A stretch of 64,000 nucleotides of DNA, from positions 1,054,001 to 1,118,000 of the forward strand of contig NZ_BSVB01000001.1 of the NCBI RefSeq assembly GCF_030161895.1, written 5' to 3'. Of this stretch, positions 11,903-20,241 are shown one piece after another. Below the pieces are notes generated by a model, which was not told the origin of the DNA, did no database searches, and saw only the letters and a program-made list of their open reading frames with translations. The stretch is from Pseudolysinimonas kribbensis (GTDB taxonomy: Bacteria; Actinomycetota; Actinomycetes; Actinomycetales; Microbacteriaceae). The stretch's first letter is position 1; every line of letters starts with the position of its first letter. A program made the translations under genes and the position numbers.

Positions 11903-12970
11903 CTAGTCGGGCGCGCCGACGGCGGCCGGGCGGGATCCCACGGGCAGCCGGCTCCGCAGACGCGCGAGATACGGACGCACGAGCCCGATGAACCAGCGCC
12001 AGGTCTCGTCGCGCACGAACAGGAAGTCGACGGCGATCATCGCGAGCGAGAAGGGCCACAGCCCGAGGAACAGGCCGATGCCCAGATGGACGCCGGTGAC
12101 ACCGATGAGCGCGACGATCCTCGTCGGGCGCCAGACCAGGAACACCGGGAACAGCAGCTGCAGGCCCATGGTGGCGTAGGTGAGGAGGTGGACCGGCACA
12201 TCCCAGGCGGTCACGAGCTGGCTGAGCCACGGGTACGGGCGGAACACGTCGAGCACCAACGAGTAGTAGGTCGCGGTGCCGTTCTTCCACTCCAATCCCT
12301 GGAACTTCAGGAGCGCCGAGGTCGCGTACACGAGGAGGATCTGCCACAGACACAGCACCAGCGCCGTGTTGTGCAGCAGATTGCCGGCCCACGCCGGCGC
12401 CCAGGACGACGCGACCGCGGCCCTGCGCGGCCGCCGGCGCCTCAGCCAGGAGTCCAGCGACCAGTGCTGCGTCATGTCGGCGAACAGGGCGAACAGGAGG
12501 GTCACCCGCATGATCGTGTCGCCGCCGTTCGTCAGCAGGGTGCTGTTGACCTCGAGGCCGATCCAGAACAGCAGGAGGAAGGGTGCGACCCAGCGCGTCC
12601 TCCACCCGATGACGAAGAGCACGGCCAGCGCCGCCAGCAGGTAGTAGGCCACATCGAACACGACGACGTTGCTCTTGATGAAGATCGCCTCGAAGAACCA
12701 CGGATACCCGCGGTTGTCGGCGACCGGGTCGATGAAGCGGGACCCCACGCCCCACAGGTACTGGCGATCGGCCCAGGAGCCGGCGAGAACGATGAGCACG
12801 ATGACGCCGTAGGTGATGCGGAACATCGCCCAGCTGTACGACGCATGCTTGCTGCCCAGCACCCACGACAGCGTCGTGTCGAGTGTGCGGCCGATGAAAC
12901 CCCGGGGCTCGCGCTCCGACGGTGTCGCCTCATCCCCGGCCGGCTGGTCGGTGTCCACCTCAGTGCTCAT
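11903..12970 (-). CDS. HTTM domain (vitamin K-dependent gamma-carboxylase-like) membrane protein
   Basis: 355-residue polytopic membrane protein. Several hydrophobic helices and the segment LTNGGDTIMRVTLLFALFADMTQHWSLD identify the HTTM domain, the membrane part related to vitamin K-dependent gamma-glutamyl carboxylase and to the SdpB toxin-maturation protein. The start overlaps the end of the DUF5819 gene by 11 bases, and dnaX begins 8 bases after its stop. HTTM and DUF5819 genes commonly occur together in actinobacteria, their activity being undetermined. Context with a secreted wall protein suggests a role in modifying or exporting that protein; this is inference. Confidence 0.85.
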   Translation of the reverse strand: MSTEVDTDQPAGDEATPSEREPRGFIGRTLDTTLSWVLGSKHASYSWAMFRITYGVIVLIVLAGSWADRQYLWGVGSRFIDPVADNRGYPWFFEAIFIKSNVVVFDVAYYLLAALAVLFVIGWRTRWVAPFLLLFWIGLEVNSTLLTNGGDTIMRVTLLFALFADMTQHWSLDSWLRRRRPRRAAVASSWAPAWAGNLLHNTALVLCLWQILLVYATSALLKFQGLEWKNGTATYYSLVLDVFRPYPWLSQLVTAWDVPVHLLTYATMGLQLLFPVFLVWRPTRIVALIGVTGVHLGIGLFLGLWPFSLAMIAVDFLFVRDETWRWFIGLVRPYLARLRSRLPVGSRPAAVGAPD

Positions 12971-13730
12971 GGCGGCCTCCCGATCGCGCGACGAAGTCGC
13001 GGAAGGCGGCGAGCGAGTCGGCGTCGAGCTTCTGGTCGGCCTCCCGCCAGCCGAAGGCCCGCGTCTCCGCCGGGAACTGCCGGGCCGAGGAGGCGCGGTG
13101 CGCGAAATCGTTGGGCCGGTGGTAGACGATGCGCCAGCGCACGCGCTCCGCCTTCCGGCCGAAGTACGCGGTCGCGAGCAGGGTCGAGTACTGCACCATC
13201 ACGTCGTCGTATTGCAGAAGGGATCGCACCGCAGCCGGGTTGTGCCCCAGCGAGTTCAGCTGCGCCGTGAGCTGCGGGTCCGTCCGCTCCGTGTACTGGT
13301 CGTCGCCGACGCGGCGGATGAAGGTGTTCAGCACCACCTCCTGCTGATCGCGATCGAGGGCGAGGAAGCGCGTGTTGTAGGCCCGGATGAGGTTCCAGGA
13401 CTGCTTGACCGCCCGTGACGGCGACGGCTGACCGGCCACATCCGCCAGCTCGAGCTTCGTGGCCGAGAACCACCCGCTCTTCACGAGCCGGCCGGACCCG
13501 TCACGCCATTGCGCAGCGATCTCGAGCTCGATGTTGGTCTTCAGGATGTTCGGCGCGAAGACGTTCCAGCTCTGCGTGAAGTAGGGGCTGGCGGTCGACC
13601 GCAGCCCGGTGGTAACCCGCTTGAACGGGTCAGCCCCCGGATCGGAGAAGGACAGGCTCGTTGCGACGTAGACGCCGACGAGCACAACCGCGGCGCCCGC
13701 CGCGAAGCGGGCGCCGCGAGTGTGTGTCAT
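12960..13730 (-). CDS. DUF5819-family membrane-anchored protein
   Basis: 256 residues with one N-terminal membrane helix (residues about 7-28) followed by an extracellular soluble domain. The motif SPYFTQSWNVFAPNILKTNIELEI, with the WNVFAP core, is characteristic of DUF5819 proteins. Start chosen at the ATG 13728-13730, which shares one base with the surface-protein stop (TGATG), while its own stop lies inside the HTTM gene. The tight packing with both neighbours argues for a single functional module. Biochemical role unknown. Confidence 0.83.
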   Translation of the reverse strand: MTHTRGARFAAGAAVVLVGVYVATSLSFSDPGADPFKRVTTGLRSTASPYFTQSWNVFAPNILKTNIELEIAAQWRDGSGRLVKSGWFSATKLELADVAGQPSPSRAVKQSWNLIRAYNTRFLALDRDQQEVVLNTFIRRVGDDQYTERTDPQLTAQLNSLGHNPAAVRSLLQYDDVMVQYSTLLATAYFGRKAERVRWRIVYHRPNDFAHRASSARQFPAETRAFGWREADQKLDADSLAAFRDFVARSGGRHEH

Positions 13731-15454
13731 CAGTGCTGCGAGGCCTTCCGGCGGGCCAGCACGGCGACGCCGGCACCAGCGAGAAGCATCAGCAGCGCCA
13801 GGCCGCCGAGCCACGTCACGTCGTCCGACCCGGTGACGGCGAGGCTGCCATCGGGGTCACCCGCCGTGTCGGCAGCGGTGTCCGCCGCCGTGTCGGCTGC
13901 CGTGTCGGCTGCGGTGTCCGCGTCCGTCGCGTCCGCGTCGACGTCGGTGTCACTCGGGGCATCCGCGTCGGTGTCAGCAGCGTCCGCGTCGGCGGCGGTC
14001 GCGTCGGTATCGGCATCCGCCGCCGCCGCGTCGGTGCCCAGCACCGAAGCGGAGGCCAGGTTGATCGTGCCGAGGGCCGTGCCCGGAAGCAGACCGATCG
14101 AGAGCGCGCGCACCGTGAACGAGCCCGCACCCAGATCGCCGACGGCCGGCTGGACGTTGACGGTCAGGCCGACGACCTCGTTCACCGCGGCGACGACCGG
14201 GCCCAACAGCCCATTGAGCGAACTCAGGATGGGACCGGTCGCCGTGTTGACCGTGCCGGAGAGCGTCCCCAGGAGGGTGTCGCCCGCCGTGCCGAGAGCG
14301 CTGGTCAGCAGACCCACGACCGTGTCGAGCAAGGGGTTCCCGGTCGTCACCGTCGGGTCGGCAACGGTTCCGCCGACCGTGAGGCCACCGCTGATGACGC
14401 CGCCGAGGAGAGTGGCGGTCAGGTTGCCGGAGATCGGGAGCGAGGCACTCGTGAGGTTCGTCACGAACTGCTGGACCACCGCCTGCGCGGCGGCGACGAT
14501 GCCCGCGGTGATCTGCGGGGTGTAGTCGGCCAGGTTCGTGTTCGCCGGCAGGTTGTTGATGTCGATCCCCTGCGACTGCAGCAGCGCCTCGAGGTCCACG
14601 GCGATGGTGCCGTTGGCGAGGTCGATCGTCACGCCGTTGGTCGGGACCGTGGTGACCAGGTCGCTGACCGTGGGAAGCGTGACCGACACGGAGCCCGAGA
14701 GACTCGCCAGCCCCAGGGCGTCGAGATCCAGGCTGTTGTTCAGAGCGGTGTTGATCGTGGTCTGGAGATCCGAGAGGACCCCGTCGAGCTGATCCGACAG
14801 CGCACCCACGGCCGGCGACCCGAGCGAGAACCCGAGGTCACTGATCAGGTAGTGGCTGTCCGGCACTCCGCCGCCGACCTGCGATGCGGTCGCCGCGAGG
14901 TGTCCGGTGTTCAGCGAGAGGTCGCTGAGCACGTCGCTCGCCCCGTTGACCTGACCGATCAGGCCGTCGAGCGAGAGCGTCGCGTCGGCGAAGTCGGAGT
15001 CGGTGTTCGGGTCGATGGCAATGGCACCCTCGTCCGTCACGGCACCCGAGCCGGCCGTCGCCGTGCCGTCGTCCTGAGCGGTCGCCCGCTGCGCCACGGC
15101 GCCGAGCGTCAGGATCCCGTTGTCGCCGCCCAGGTTGCCGAGGTCGGTGCCGCCCAGCTGAAGTGGGACGTTGATGCTGTTCAGCAGCGTCGCCGAGATC
15201 GGCTGGTTCGCGTCCGGGTGGACGCCGTTCGGGTTATCCGCGCTCGCCGGCGTGATCTCGACGATGTTGGCCAGATCGGTGCCCGCGACCGTGCCGCTGA
15301 GGAACTGGCCGAGGCCTTGCGACACGGAAGGCGTGGCTGCGTTGGCGGCCAGGCCGCTCGCCCCCGCGATTCCGAGCGCCACGACGCCGACTCCGGCGAG
15401 CGCGGCTCGCCACTTCTTGCGCTCGGGCTTGCCGAGCAGGACTGAATTCGTCAC
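13730..15454 (-). CDS. Choice-of-anchor-like surface protein with LAVTG sortase signal
   Basis: Secreted cell-wall protein, 574 residues from the GTG 15452-15454 (preceded by TTGGGGGAAA). Signal peptide about residues 1-39 (KPERKKWRAAL... ending LAANA). The body starts with the signature GQFLSGTVAGTDLANIV, shared with the protein at 59185-61193, and is rich in beta-prone Val/Thr/Leu and Asn/Asp. Residues about 470-530 are a low-complexity Asp/Ala/Thr stretch with a repeated ADT unit. LAVTG (about residue 538), a hydrophobic helix and the tail RRKASQH form a wall-sorting signal of the LAxTG type used by class E sortases. It heads an operon with the DUF5819 and HTTM genes. Confidence 0.82.
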   Translation of the reverse strand: MTNSVLLGKPERKKWRAALAGVGVVALGIAGASGLAANAATPSVSQGLGQFLSGTVAGTDLANIVEITPASADNPNGVHPDANQPISATLLNSINVPLQLGGTDLGNLGGDNGILTLGAVAQRATAQDDGTATAGSGAVTDEGAIAIDPNTDSDFADATLSLDGLIGQVNGASDVLSDLSLNTGHLAATASQVGGGVPDSHYLISDLGFSLGSPAVGALSDQLDGVLSDLQTTINTALNNSLDLDALGLASLSGSVSVTLPTVSDLVTTVPTNGVTIDLANGTIAVDLEALLQSQGIDINNLPANTNLADYTPQITAGIVAAAQAVVQQFVTNLTSASLPISGNLTATLLGGVISGGLTVGGTVADPTVTTGNPLLDTVVGLLTSALGTAGDTLLGTLSGTVNTATGPILSSLNGLLGPVVAAVNEVVGLTVNVQPAVGDLGAGSFTVRALSIGLLPGTALGTINLASASVLGTDAAAADADTDATAADADAADTDADAPSDTDVDADATDADTAADTAADTAADTAADTAGDPDGSLAVTGSDDVTWLGGLALLMLLAGAGVAVLARRKASQH

Positions 15455-15552
15455 CGATTTCCCCCAAGTGATTCGGATACACACGTGTCGCGCACCCCCA
15501 GACACGGCGCCAGACAATTCCTCACGCTAGGTGATACGTCGCCGAGAGTCCA

Positions 15553-15590
15553 GATGTTTTAAAGTATTCTTCAATAGTTAACTAAACTAA
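15553..15590. promoter_or_regulatory. AT-rich control region between surface-protein operon and SRP RNA
   Basis: A 38-base island of about 75 percent A+T in a region otherwise above 65 percent GC, containing the perfect palindrome TAGTTAACTA (15575-15584) and the repeat AACTAAACTAA. It lies about 100 bases upstream of the surface-protein start and about 65 upstream of the SRP RNA. It probably holds promoters and a regulator site; no regulator can be named. Confidence 0.45.
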
Positions 15591-15653
15591 CGATCGCTCG
15601 CATCCGATCGCACCATCAACCGAACACCGCGCCGGGTGGGCTAACCTTGAGCC

Positions 15654-15741
15654 GGCTCCCCGCGTGGCGCCATCCAGGCCAACTCCCCCAGGGCGGAGAC
15701 GCAGCAAGGGTAACCGGGCTCTGGCGGGTGCGCGGGGGTCC
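15654..15741 (+). ncRNA. ffs: Signal recognition particle RNA (small, 4.5S type)
   Basis: RNA of the signal recognition particle that binds Ffh and targets membrane and secreted proteins. The apical domain reads CCAGG GCG GAGA CGC AGCA, i.e. the Ffh-binding internal loop (CAGG opposite AGCA) capped by a GNRA tetraloop GAGA. The base of the hairpin is formed by TCCCCGCG (from 15657) pairing with CGCGGGGG (to 15738). A TAACCT hexamer at 15643-15648 is a fitting -10 element. tRNA-Ser follows after 22 bases. Exact ends are approximate. Confidence 0.87.
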
Positions 15742-15763
15742 TCTCTTCCGGGGAGACCAACCA

Positions 15764-15848
15764 GGAGGATTCGCCTAGTGGCCTATGGCGCACGCTTGGA
15801 AAGCGTGTTGGGTGCAAGCCCTCGGGGGTTCGAATCCCCCATCCTCCG
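15764..15848 (+). tRNA. tRNA-Ser (anticodon GGA)
   Basis: 85-base class II tRNA. Acceptor arms GGAGGAT and ATCCTCC pair, discriminator G. Anticodon stem CACGC/GCGTG encloses TTGGAAA, giving GGA for UCC/UCU codons. A variable arm typical of serine tRNAs precedes the T arm GGGGGTTCGAATCCCCC. CCA is not encoded. Confidence 0.97.
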
Positions 15849-15986
15849 CTCACGTCACCACGTGTCGGGTGCTCGCACAGCGCCCGCACCGGGGTTCGAA
15901 TCCCCCATCCTCCGCTCACGTCACCACGTGTCGGGTGCTCGCACAGCGCCCGCACCGGGGTTCGAATCCCCCATCCTCCGCTCACG
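15825..15986 (+). repeat. Three copies of the tRNA-Ser 3' end in 66-bp tandem units
   Basis: The 30-base core formed by the T arm and acceptor (GGGGTTCGAATCCCCC, then ATCCTCCGCTCACG) occurs at 15825-15854 inside the tRNA and again at 15891-15920 and 15957-15986. The copies are exactly 66 bases apart, and the 36 bases between them (starting TCACCACGTGTC) are identical. The third copy diverges after CTCACG. No complete second tRNA is present. The layout resembles repeated attachment-site remnants or a local tandem duplication. Confidence 0.9.
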
Positions 15987-16016
15987 ACGAAACGGGCCGA
16001 TGACGTGGGGCCGTCG

Positions 16017-16646
16017 ATGACGGAGCCCTCGGACGCCCCCGTCGTGCGGGTGCGCCCACGGACGGGGCTGCTCTGGACGGCGGTCCTGACCCTGCTTCTC
16101 GTGACCTCTCCCCTGTACGGGGCCCTCTACTGGTTCGCGATCCCGCACGGGCAGCTGCTCCCGACGCTGTCGGGGCACATCGTGATCGTGCTCGTCGGCA
16201 TCGCGATCGGGATGCGGCAGCTCGCGGTGTTCGCCGAGGTCCGCGGCGGCCTGCTGCGGGGTAACGGCATCTTCAGTCCGCTGATCGAGGTCGAGGTGTC
16301 GCGCATCGCCTCCGTCGACCTGGTGGCCACCTATGTCGGGCTCCGGCCGAACCCGGTGCAGCAACTGCTGGTGCGCGATGCGTCCGGCCGTCGCCTGTTC
16401 CGGATGCGCGGCAACTTCTGGCCCGCCAGCGACCTCGTGCGGCTGGCGGCCGCCCTGCCCGTGCCGACCACCGTGACGGCGGAGCCGATCGACGTGAAGG
16501 ACTTCTTCCGCCGGTATCCGGGCAGCGCGTACTGGTTCGAGAACCGGCCGGCCGTCACCGCGGTCGGGATCGTGCTCGGGCTCGCCGCCGTCGCCGCGGT
16601 CGCGGCGGGCGCGATCGCGCTGGCCGGCGAGCCGTTCGCGATCTGA
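16017..16646 (+). CDS. PH-domain-like membrane protein
   Basis: 209 residues: two membrane helices near the N-terminus (about 18-40 and 47-65), a bacterial PH-like beta domain (about 66-150, with GNGIFSPLIEVEVSRIASVDL), and a final helix near the C-terminus. Such proteins are common in actinobacteria and their function is not known. The ATG 16017 is taken; a GTG four codons earlier is also possible. It begins 30 bases after the last tRNA-end repeat. Confidence 0.6.
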   Translation: MTEPSDAPVVRVRPRTGLLWTAVLTLLLVTSPLYGALYWFAIPHGQLLPTLSGHIVIVLVGIAIGMRQLAVFAEVRGGLLRGNGIFSPLIEVEVSRIASVDLVATYVGLRPNPVQQLLVRDASGRRLFRMRGNFWPASDLVRLAAALPVPTTVTAEPIDVKDFFRRYPGSAYWFENRPAVTAVGIVLGLAAVAAVAAGAIALAGEPFAI

Positions 16647-16650
16647 GCGG

Positions 16651-17910
16651 TCAGACCGCGCCCGGCACCTCGACCGATCCGGTGTCGTCGCTGACGACAC
16701 CGTGCCGCAGCGGCCGCACCAGTATCCAGAGCGAGGCGAGGGCGACCACCGACGTCGCCGCGATGACGATCCCGGTGTTCGCGGGCGTCACCCCGATCAG
16801 TCCGACCACGGGCGAGACCGCGCCGGCCAGGCCGAAGTTCGCCGCCCCCAGCAGCGAGGCCGCCGTCCCCGCTTCGCGTCCATGCCCGGCGAGGGCGAGC
16901 ACCTGCACCGTGGGGAACGTGAGTCCTGCAGAGGTGACGAGCACGAAGAACGGGATCGCGACCGCCAGAAGCGGAGGATCGCCGAGCCCGTCGAGCACGA
17001 GCGCGCCCGCCGCCAGCAGGATCAGCGGCAGGCTGACGACCAGGATGCGTGACGGTGCCACCCGCCGCATGATGCGCGACGCCGACTGCGACGCCACGAC
17101 GAGCCCGACGGAGTTGATCCCGAACACGAGCCCGAACTCCTGGGCGCTCAGGTGGTATCCGTCCTGGAAGATGAACGGCGATGCCGAGAGATAGGTGAAG
17201 ACACCCGAGAAGGTCATGCCGCCGATGAACGCGACCCCGATGAAGACCCGATCATGGAAGAGGGCGGCATACCGCTGACGCGTCGTCGCGTGACCCGACA
17301 TGTGACGCAACTCGGCGGGCAGCGTCTCGCGCACCAGGACGATCGCGGTCAGCAGGATCACGGCGCCGTACCCGGCGAGGCACCAGAACACGCCGCGCCA
17401 GTCGAGCACGGCCAGCAGCTGCGATCCGATGACGGGCGCCAGGATCGGCGCGAGCCCGCTCACGAGCGCGAGGCGGGACAGCATCCGGATCAGCGGCTGG
17501 CCCCCGAACAGATCGCGCACCATCGCCATCGCGACGACGCCGCCGCCCGCCGCGCCGACGCCCTGCACGACGCGGAGCGCGATGAGCAGCGGCACGCTCG
17601 GGGCGAGCGCGACCGCGACGCTCGCGACGACGTGCAACGCCGTCGCGAGCAGGAGCGGCACGCGGCGCCCGACCCGGTCGCTCAGCGGGCCGACGAGCAG
17701 CTGCCCGAGGCCGAAGCCGACGGTCGTCGCCGTGAGCGTGAGCTGGATCTGACTGTCGGGCGCGTGGAATTCCGCGGCGACCCGTGGAAACGAGGGCAGG
17801 TACAGGTCGATGGTGAAGGGCCCGAGGGCGACGAGTGCTCCGAGCGCGACGACGTAGAGGATCCGTCGGCCGCGCGAGAGCGCGTCGCCCGGGTGGGAGA
17901 CCGTGGTCAC
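16651..17910 (-). CDS. MFS drug exporter, Bcr/CflA family
   Basis: 419-residue, 12-helix major facilitator. The N-terminal GPFTIDLYLPSFPRVA is the Bcr/CflA hallmark and LLVGPLSDRVGRR is the loop 2-3 motif A of proton antiporters. Members export bicyclomycin, chloramphenicol, sulfonamides or small peptides such as cysteine products; the substrate here is unknown. It ends four bases after the converging PH-domain gene. No regulator lies next to it. Confidence 0.9.
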   Translation of the reverse strand: MTTVSHPGDALSRGRRILYVVALGALVALGPFTIDLYLPSFPRVAAEFHAPDSQIQLTLTATTVGFGLGQLLVGPLSDRVGRRVPLLLATALHVVASVAVALAPSVPLLIALRVVQGVGAAGGGVVAMAMVRDLFGGQPLIRMLSRLALVSGLAPILAPVIGSQLLAVLDWRGVFWCLAGYGAVILLTAIVLVRETLPAELRHMSGHATTRQRYAALFHDRVFIGVAFIGGMTFSGVFTYLSASPFIFQDGYHLSAQEFGLVFGINSVGLVVASQSASRIMRRVAPSRILVVSLPLILLAAGALVLDGLGDPPLLAVAIPFFVLVTSAGLTFPTVQVLALAGHGREAGTAASLLGAANFGLAGAVSPVVGLIGVTPANTGIVIAATSVVALASLWILVRPLRHGVVSDDTGSVEVPGAV

Positions 17911-17965
17911 GTGGTCCTTGCCGAGCGGAGAGGATGGCGATGGAGCCGTGCGGCTCGCGCCTACG

Positions 17966-19233
17966 CTACCGCTCCTGCAGGCCCCATTTCTGGCCGTAGC
18001 CGCCGTCGCTCTCGGGCGCGGACATCAGGTCGAGGAACGGCCGCGCATCGAACGCCTCCGGGCCGAGCACACCGACGCCCGACCAGACGCCGGTCGAGAG
18101 GAGCTCGAGTGCGATGACCGGGTTGAGCGCGGTCTGCCAGACGACGCACTGGCTCTCGTACTCGCGCATCGTCCACTCGTTGTCGGCGACGTGATAGAGG
18201 TACACCTCCCGCGGCGCGCCGTCGCGTCCGGTTCCCGTCACCCACACGCCCGCGCAGGTCTTGCCCGTCATGCGGGGGCCGATGGCGGCCGGATCCGGCA
18301 GCGCGGCCGCCACGACGTCGCGGGGGCGACCTCGACGGGCCCGTTCGCGCTGCGGACGCGCAGCGGGGCGACCGAGTCGAGGTGCAGGGTGTGCAGGGTC
18401 TTGAGCACGCCGATGAACTCGTCACCGAGCCCGTACTTGAAGGTCACGCGCTTCGCGTCGAGCCAGCGCGGCATGAGCAGCACCTCCTCGTGCTCGACGT
18501 TGACGCACTCCACCGCACCGATGCCCTCGGGGAAGTCGAAGATCTCGGGCTCCGAGAACGGTTCCGTCGTGTACCAGCCGGCCTCCTTCGTCCACACCAC
18601 CGGTGGGTTCAGGCACTCCTCGATCGTGGTCCAGATCGAGAACGACGGCGCGAAGATCTCGTTGCCGGCCTCGTCGCGCACGACGAGATTCGCCCCGTCG
18701 CGCGTGCCGAGCTCGTCGATGCTCTCGAACAGGTGGTCCGCGGCGTAGCGGGCGAAGACATCCGAGAGCCCCGGCTCGACGCCCATGCCCACGAGGGCGA
18801 GGCAGCCCGCCTGCTCCCAGTCGGGCGCCTGCTCGAACTGGTCGTCGCCGAGCTTGACGCCGGTCTGCGCGTACGGGCTCTCCGGATGCGGCTCCGAGAG
18901 GCTCATCGCCATGTCGAGATAGTCGGCGCCGGCGGCGAGCGCCCCCGCGAACACCGTCGGCACGAACTTGGGCTCGACCGCGTTCATGACGTGGGTCGCC
19001 CGATGCTCCCGCGCCAGCGCGGCGACGCTCTCGGGGTCGGAGGCGTCGACCCTCGCGGCGACCAGCCGGGCCGCGGTCTCGGGGCCGTGCTTCGCCGCGA
19101 TCCAGTCGATCGTGCGCTGCGAGCGGGCCGGGTCGTAGTCGCTCACGACGAGCAGCTCGAAGAAGTCGCGTCGTGCGGCGATCTTGGCGATCGCGTCGCC
19201 GACGCCGCCGGCGCCGACCAGGAGGATCCGCAT
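17966..19233 (-). CDS. Saccharopine dehydrogenase-family NAD(P) oxidoreductase (frameshifted)
   Basis: About 422 residues. N-terminal Rossmann motif LLVGAGGVGDAIAKIA (residues 4-19), then the saccharopine dehydrogenase/carboxynorspermidine synthase-type C-terminal domain (NVEHEEVLLMP, KYGLGDEFIGVLKTL). The frame breaks at the G run 18322-18326; with one more base VEVAP continues into RDVVAAALPDPAAIGPRMTGK and the protein ends at 17966. It starts 10 bases after the hydroxyacyl-CoA dehydrogenase-like gene, at the end of the arabinan utilisation operon. True substrate unknown. Confidence 0.82.
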
Positions 19234-19243
19234 GGGGGAGACG

Positions 19244-20218
19244 CTATCGGGCTGTGCCCTCCGCGTACACGGTCGGGGCGGGGCCCAGCTCCTCGAGCAG
19301 GCGCGACATCGCGACGTACGCACGGTTGCGGTAGGCGACGAGCTCCGCGGCGCCCCCGGCGGGCGGCTCCAGGAAGCCGGACCCGGTCTTCGAGACGCCG
19401 TAGTGTCCCGCGTCGATGACCTCCTGGAGCATGGCGGGGGTCGGGAAACGGTCCGGGTACGCGGCGCGCAGCTGCTGGAAGACCATGCCGTAGGTGTCGA
19501 GGCCGGCCATGTCGGCGATCGCGAACGGGCCGAAGAAGGGCAGCCGGAAGCCGAGGGTGCCGCGGATGATGGCATCCACGTCCTCGACCGACGCGACGCC
19601 TTCCTCGACGACGCGCGCGGCCTCGTTCAGGAGCGCGAACTGCAGCCGGTTCAGCACGAACCCGGTCTTGTCGGCGACGAGCGCCGACACCTTGCCGACC
19701 GAGTCGACGACGCCGCGCGCGAAGGCGACGGCCTCGGGCGAGGTCGTCGCGTGCGGGATGATCTCGACCGCGGGGATGAACGGCGAGGGGTTGCTGAAGT
19801 GCACCCCCAGGAAGCGCTCCGGTCCGCTCACGGCCTCCGCCATGGTGCCGATCGGGATGCTCGACGTGTTGCTGCCGATCACCGCATCCACCGGCGCGGC
19901 GGCGGAGACCCGGCGCAGCGTGTCGAGCTTGATGTCGAGCCGCTCGGGCACCGCCTCCTCGATGAAACGCACCCCCGCGACCGCGTCCTCGAGCTCGTGC
20001 GCGCTCAAGCGCTCCGCCATGACGTCCGCCGCGTCGGCGGGGAACAGGCCATCGGCCGCGAAGGCGCGGGCCTCGCCGATGAGGCGCTCCCGGTTGGATC
20101 GCGCGACCTCGAGCGTGACGTCCGAGATCCGGACCGGATGGCCGGCGAGCGCGACCACCTGGGCGATGCCGCCTCCCATGTAGCCGGAGCCGACAACGGC
20201 GTATGCCTCTTCGGGCAT
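19244..20218 (-). CDS. 3-hydroxyacyl-CoA dehydrogenase-family NAD enzyme
   Basis: 324 residues, a length typical of stand-alone 3-hydroxybutyryl-CoA dehydrogenase or L-gulonate 3-dehydrogenase (lambda-crystallin) types. NAD-binding motif GSGYMGGG at 10-17; catalytic-region motifs SNTSS (116-120) and VHFSNP with His140; C-terminal helical dimerisation domain. The pairing with a sugar isomerase-like barrel and an arabinofuranosidase suggests a sugar or sugar-acid substrate rather than a fatty-acid one; that is inference. Confidence 0.83.
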   Translation of the reverse strand: MPEEAYAVVGSGYMGGGIAQVVALAGHPVRISDVTLEVARSNRERLIGEARAFAADGLFPADAADVMAERLSAHELEDAVAGVRFIEEAVPERLDIKLDTLRRVSAAAPVDAVIGSNTSSIPIGTMAEAVSGPERFLGVHFSNPSPFIPAVEIIPHATTSPEAVAFARGVVDSVGKVSALVADKTGFVLNRLQFALLNEAARVVEEGVASVEDVDAIIRGTLGFRLPFFGPFAIADMAGLDTYGMVFQQLRAAYPDRFPTPAMLQEVIDAGHYGVSKTGSGFLEPPAGGAAELVAYRNRAYVAMSRLLEELGPAPTVYAEGTAR

Positions 20219-20241
20219 GTTCTTCTCCTTGAGCGATTCGA

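Noticed and set aside
15641-15985. Protein made of repeated SGGWGIRTPVRALCEHP units
   Set aside because: It is the antisense reading of the tRNA-Ser and its tandem 3' copies.
15825-15986. CRISPR array
   Set aside because: The units are contiguous 66-bp repeats with identical rather than unique spacers, and the core is a tRNA end. No cas genes are near.
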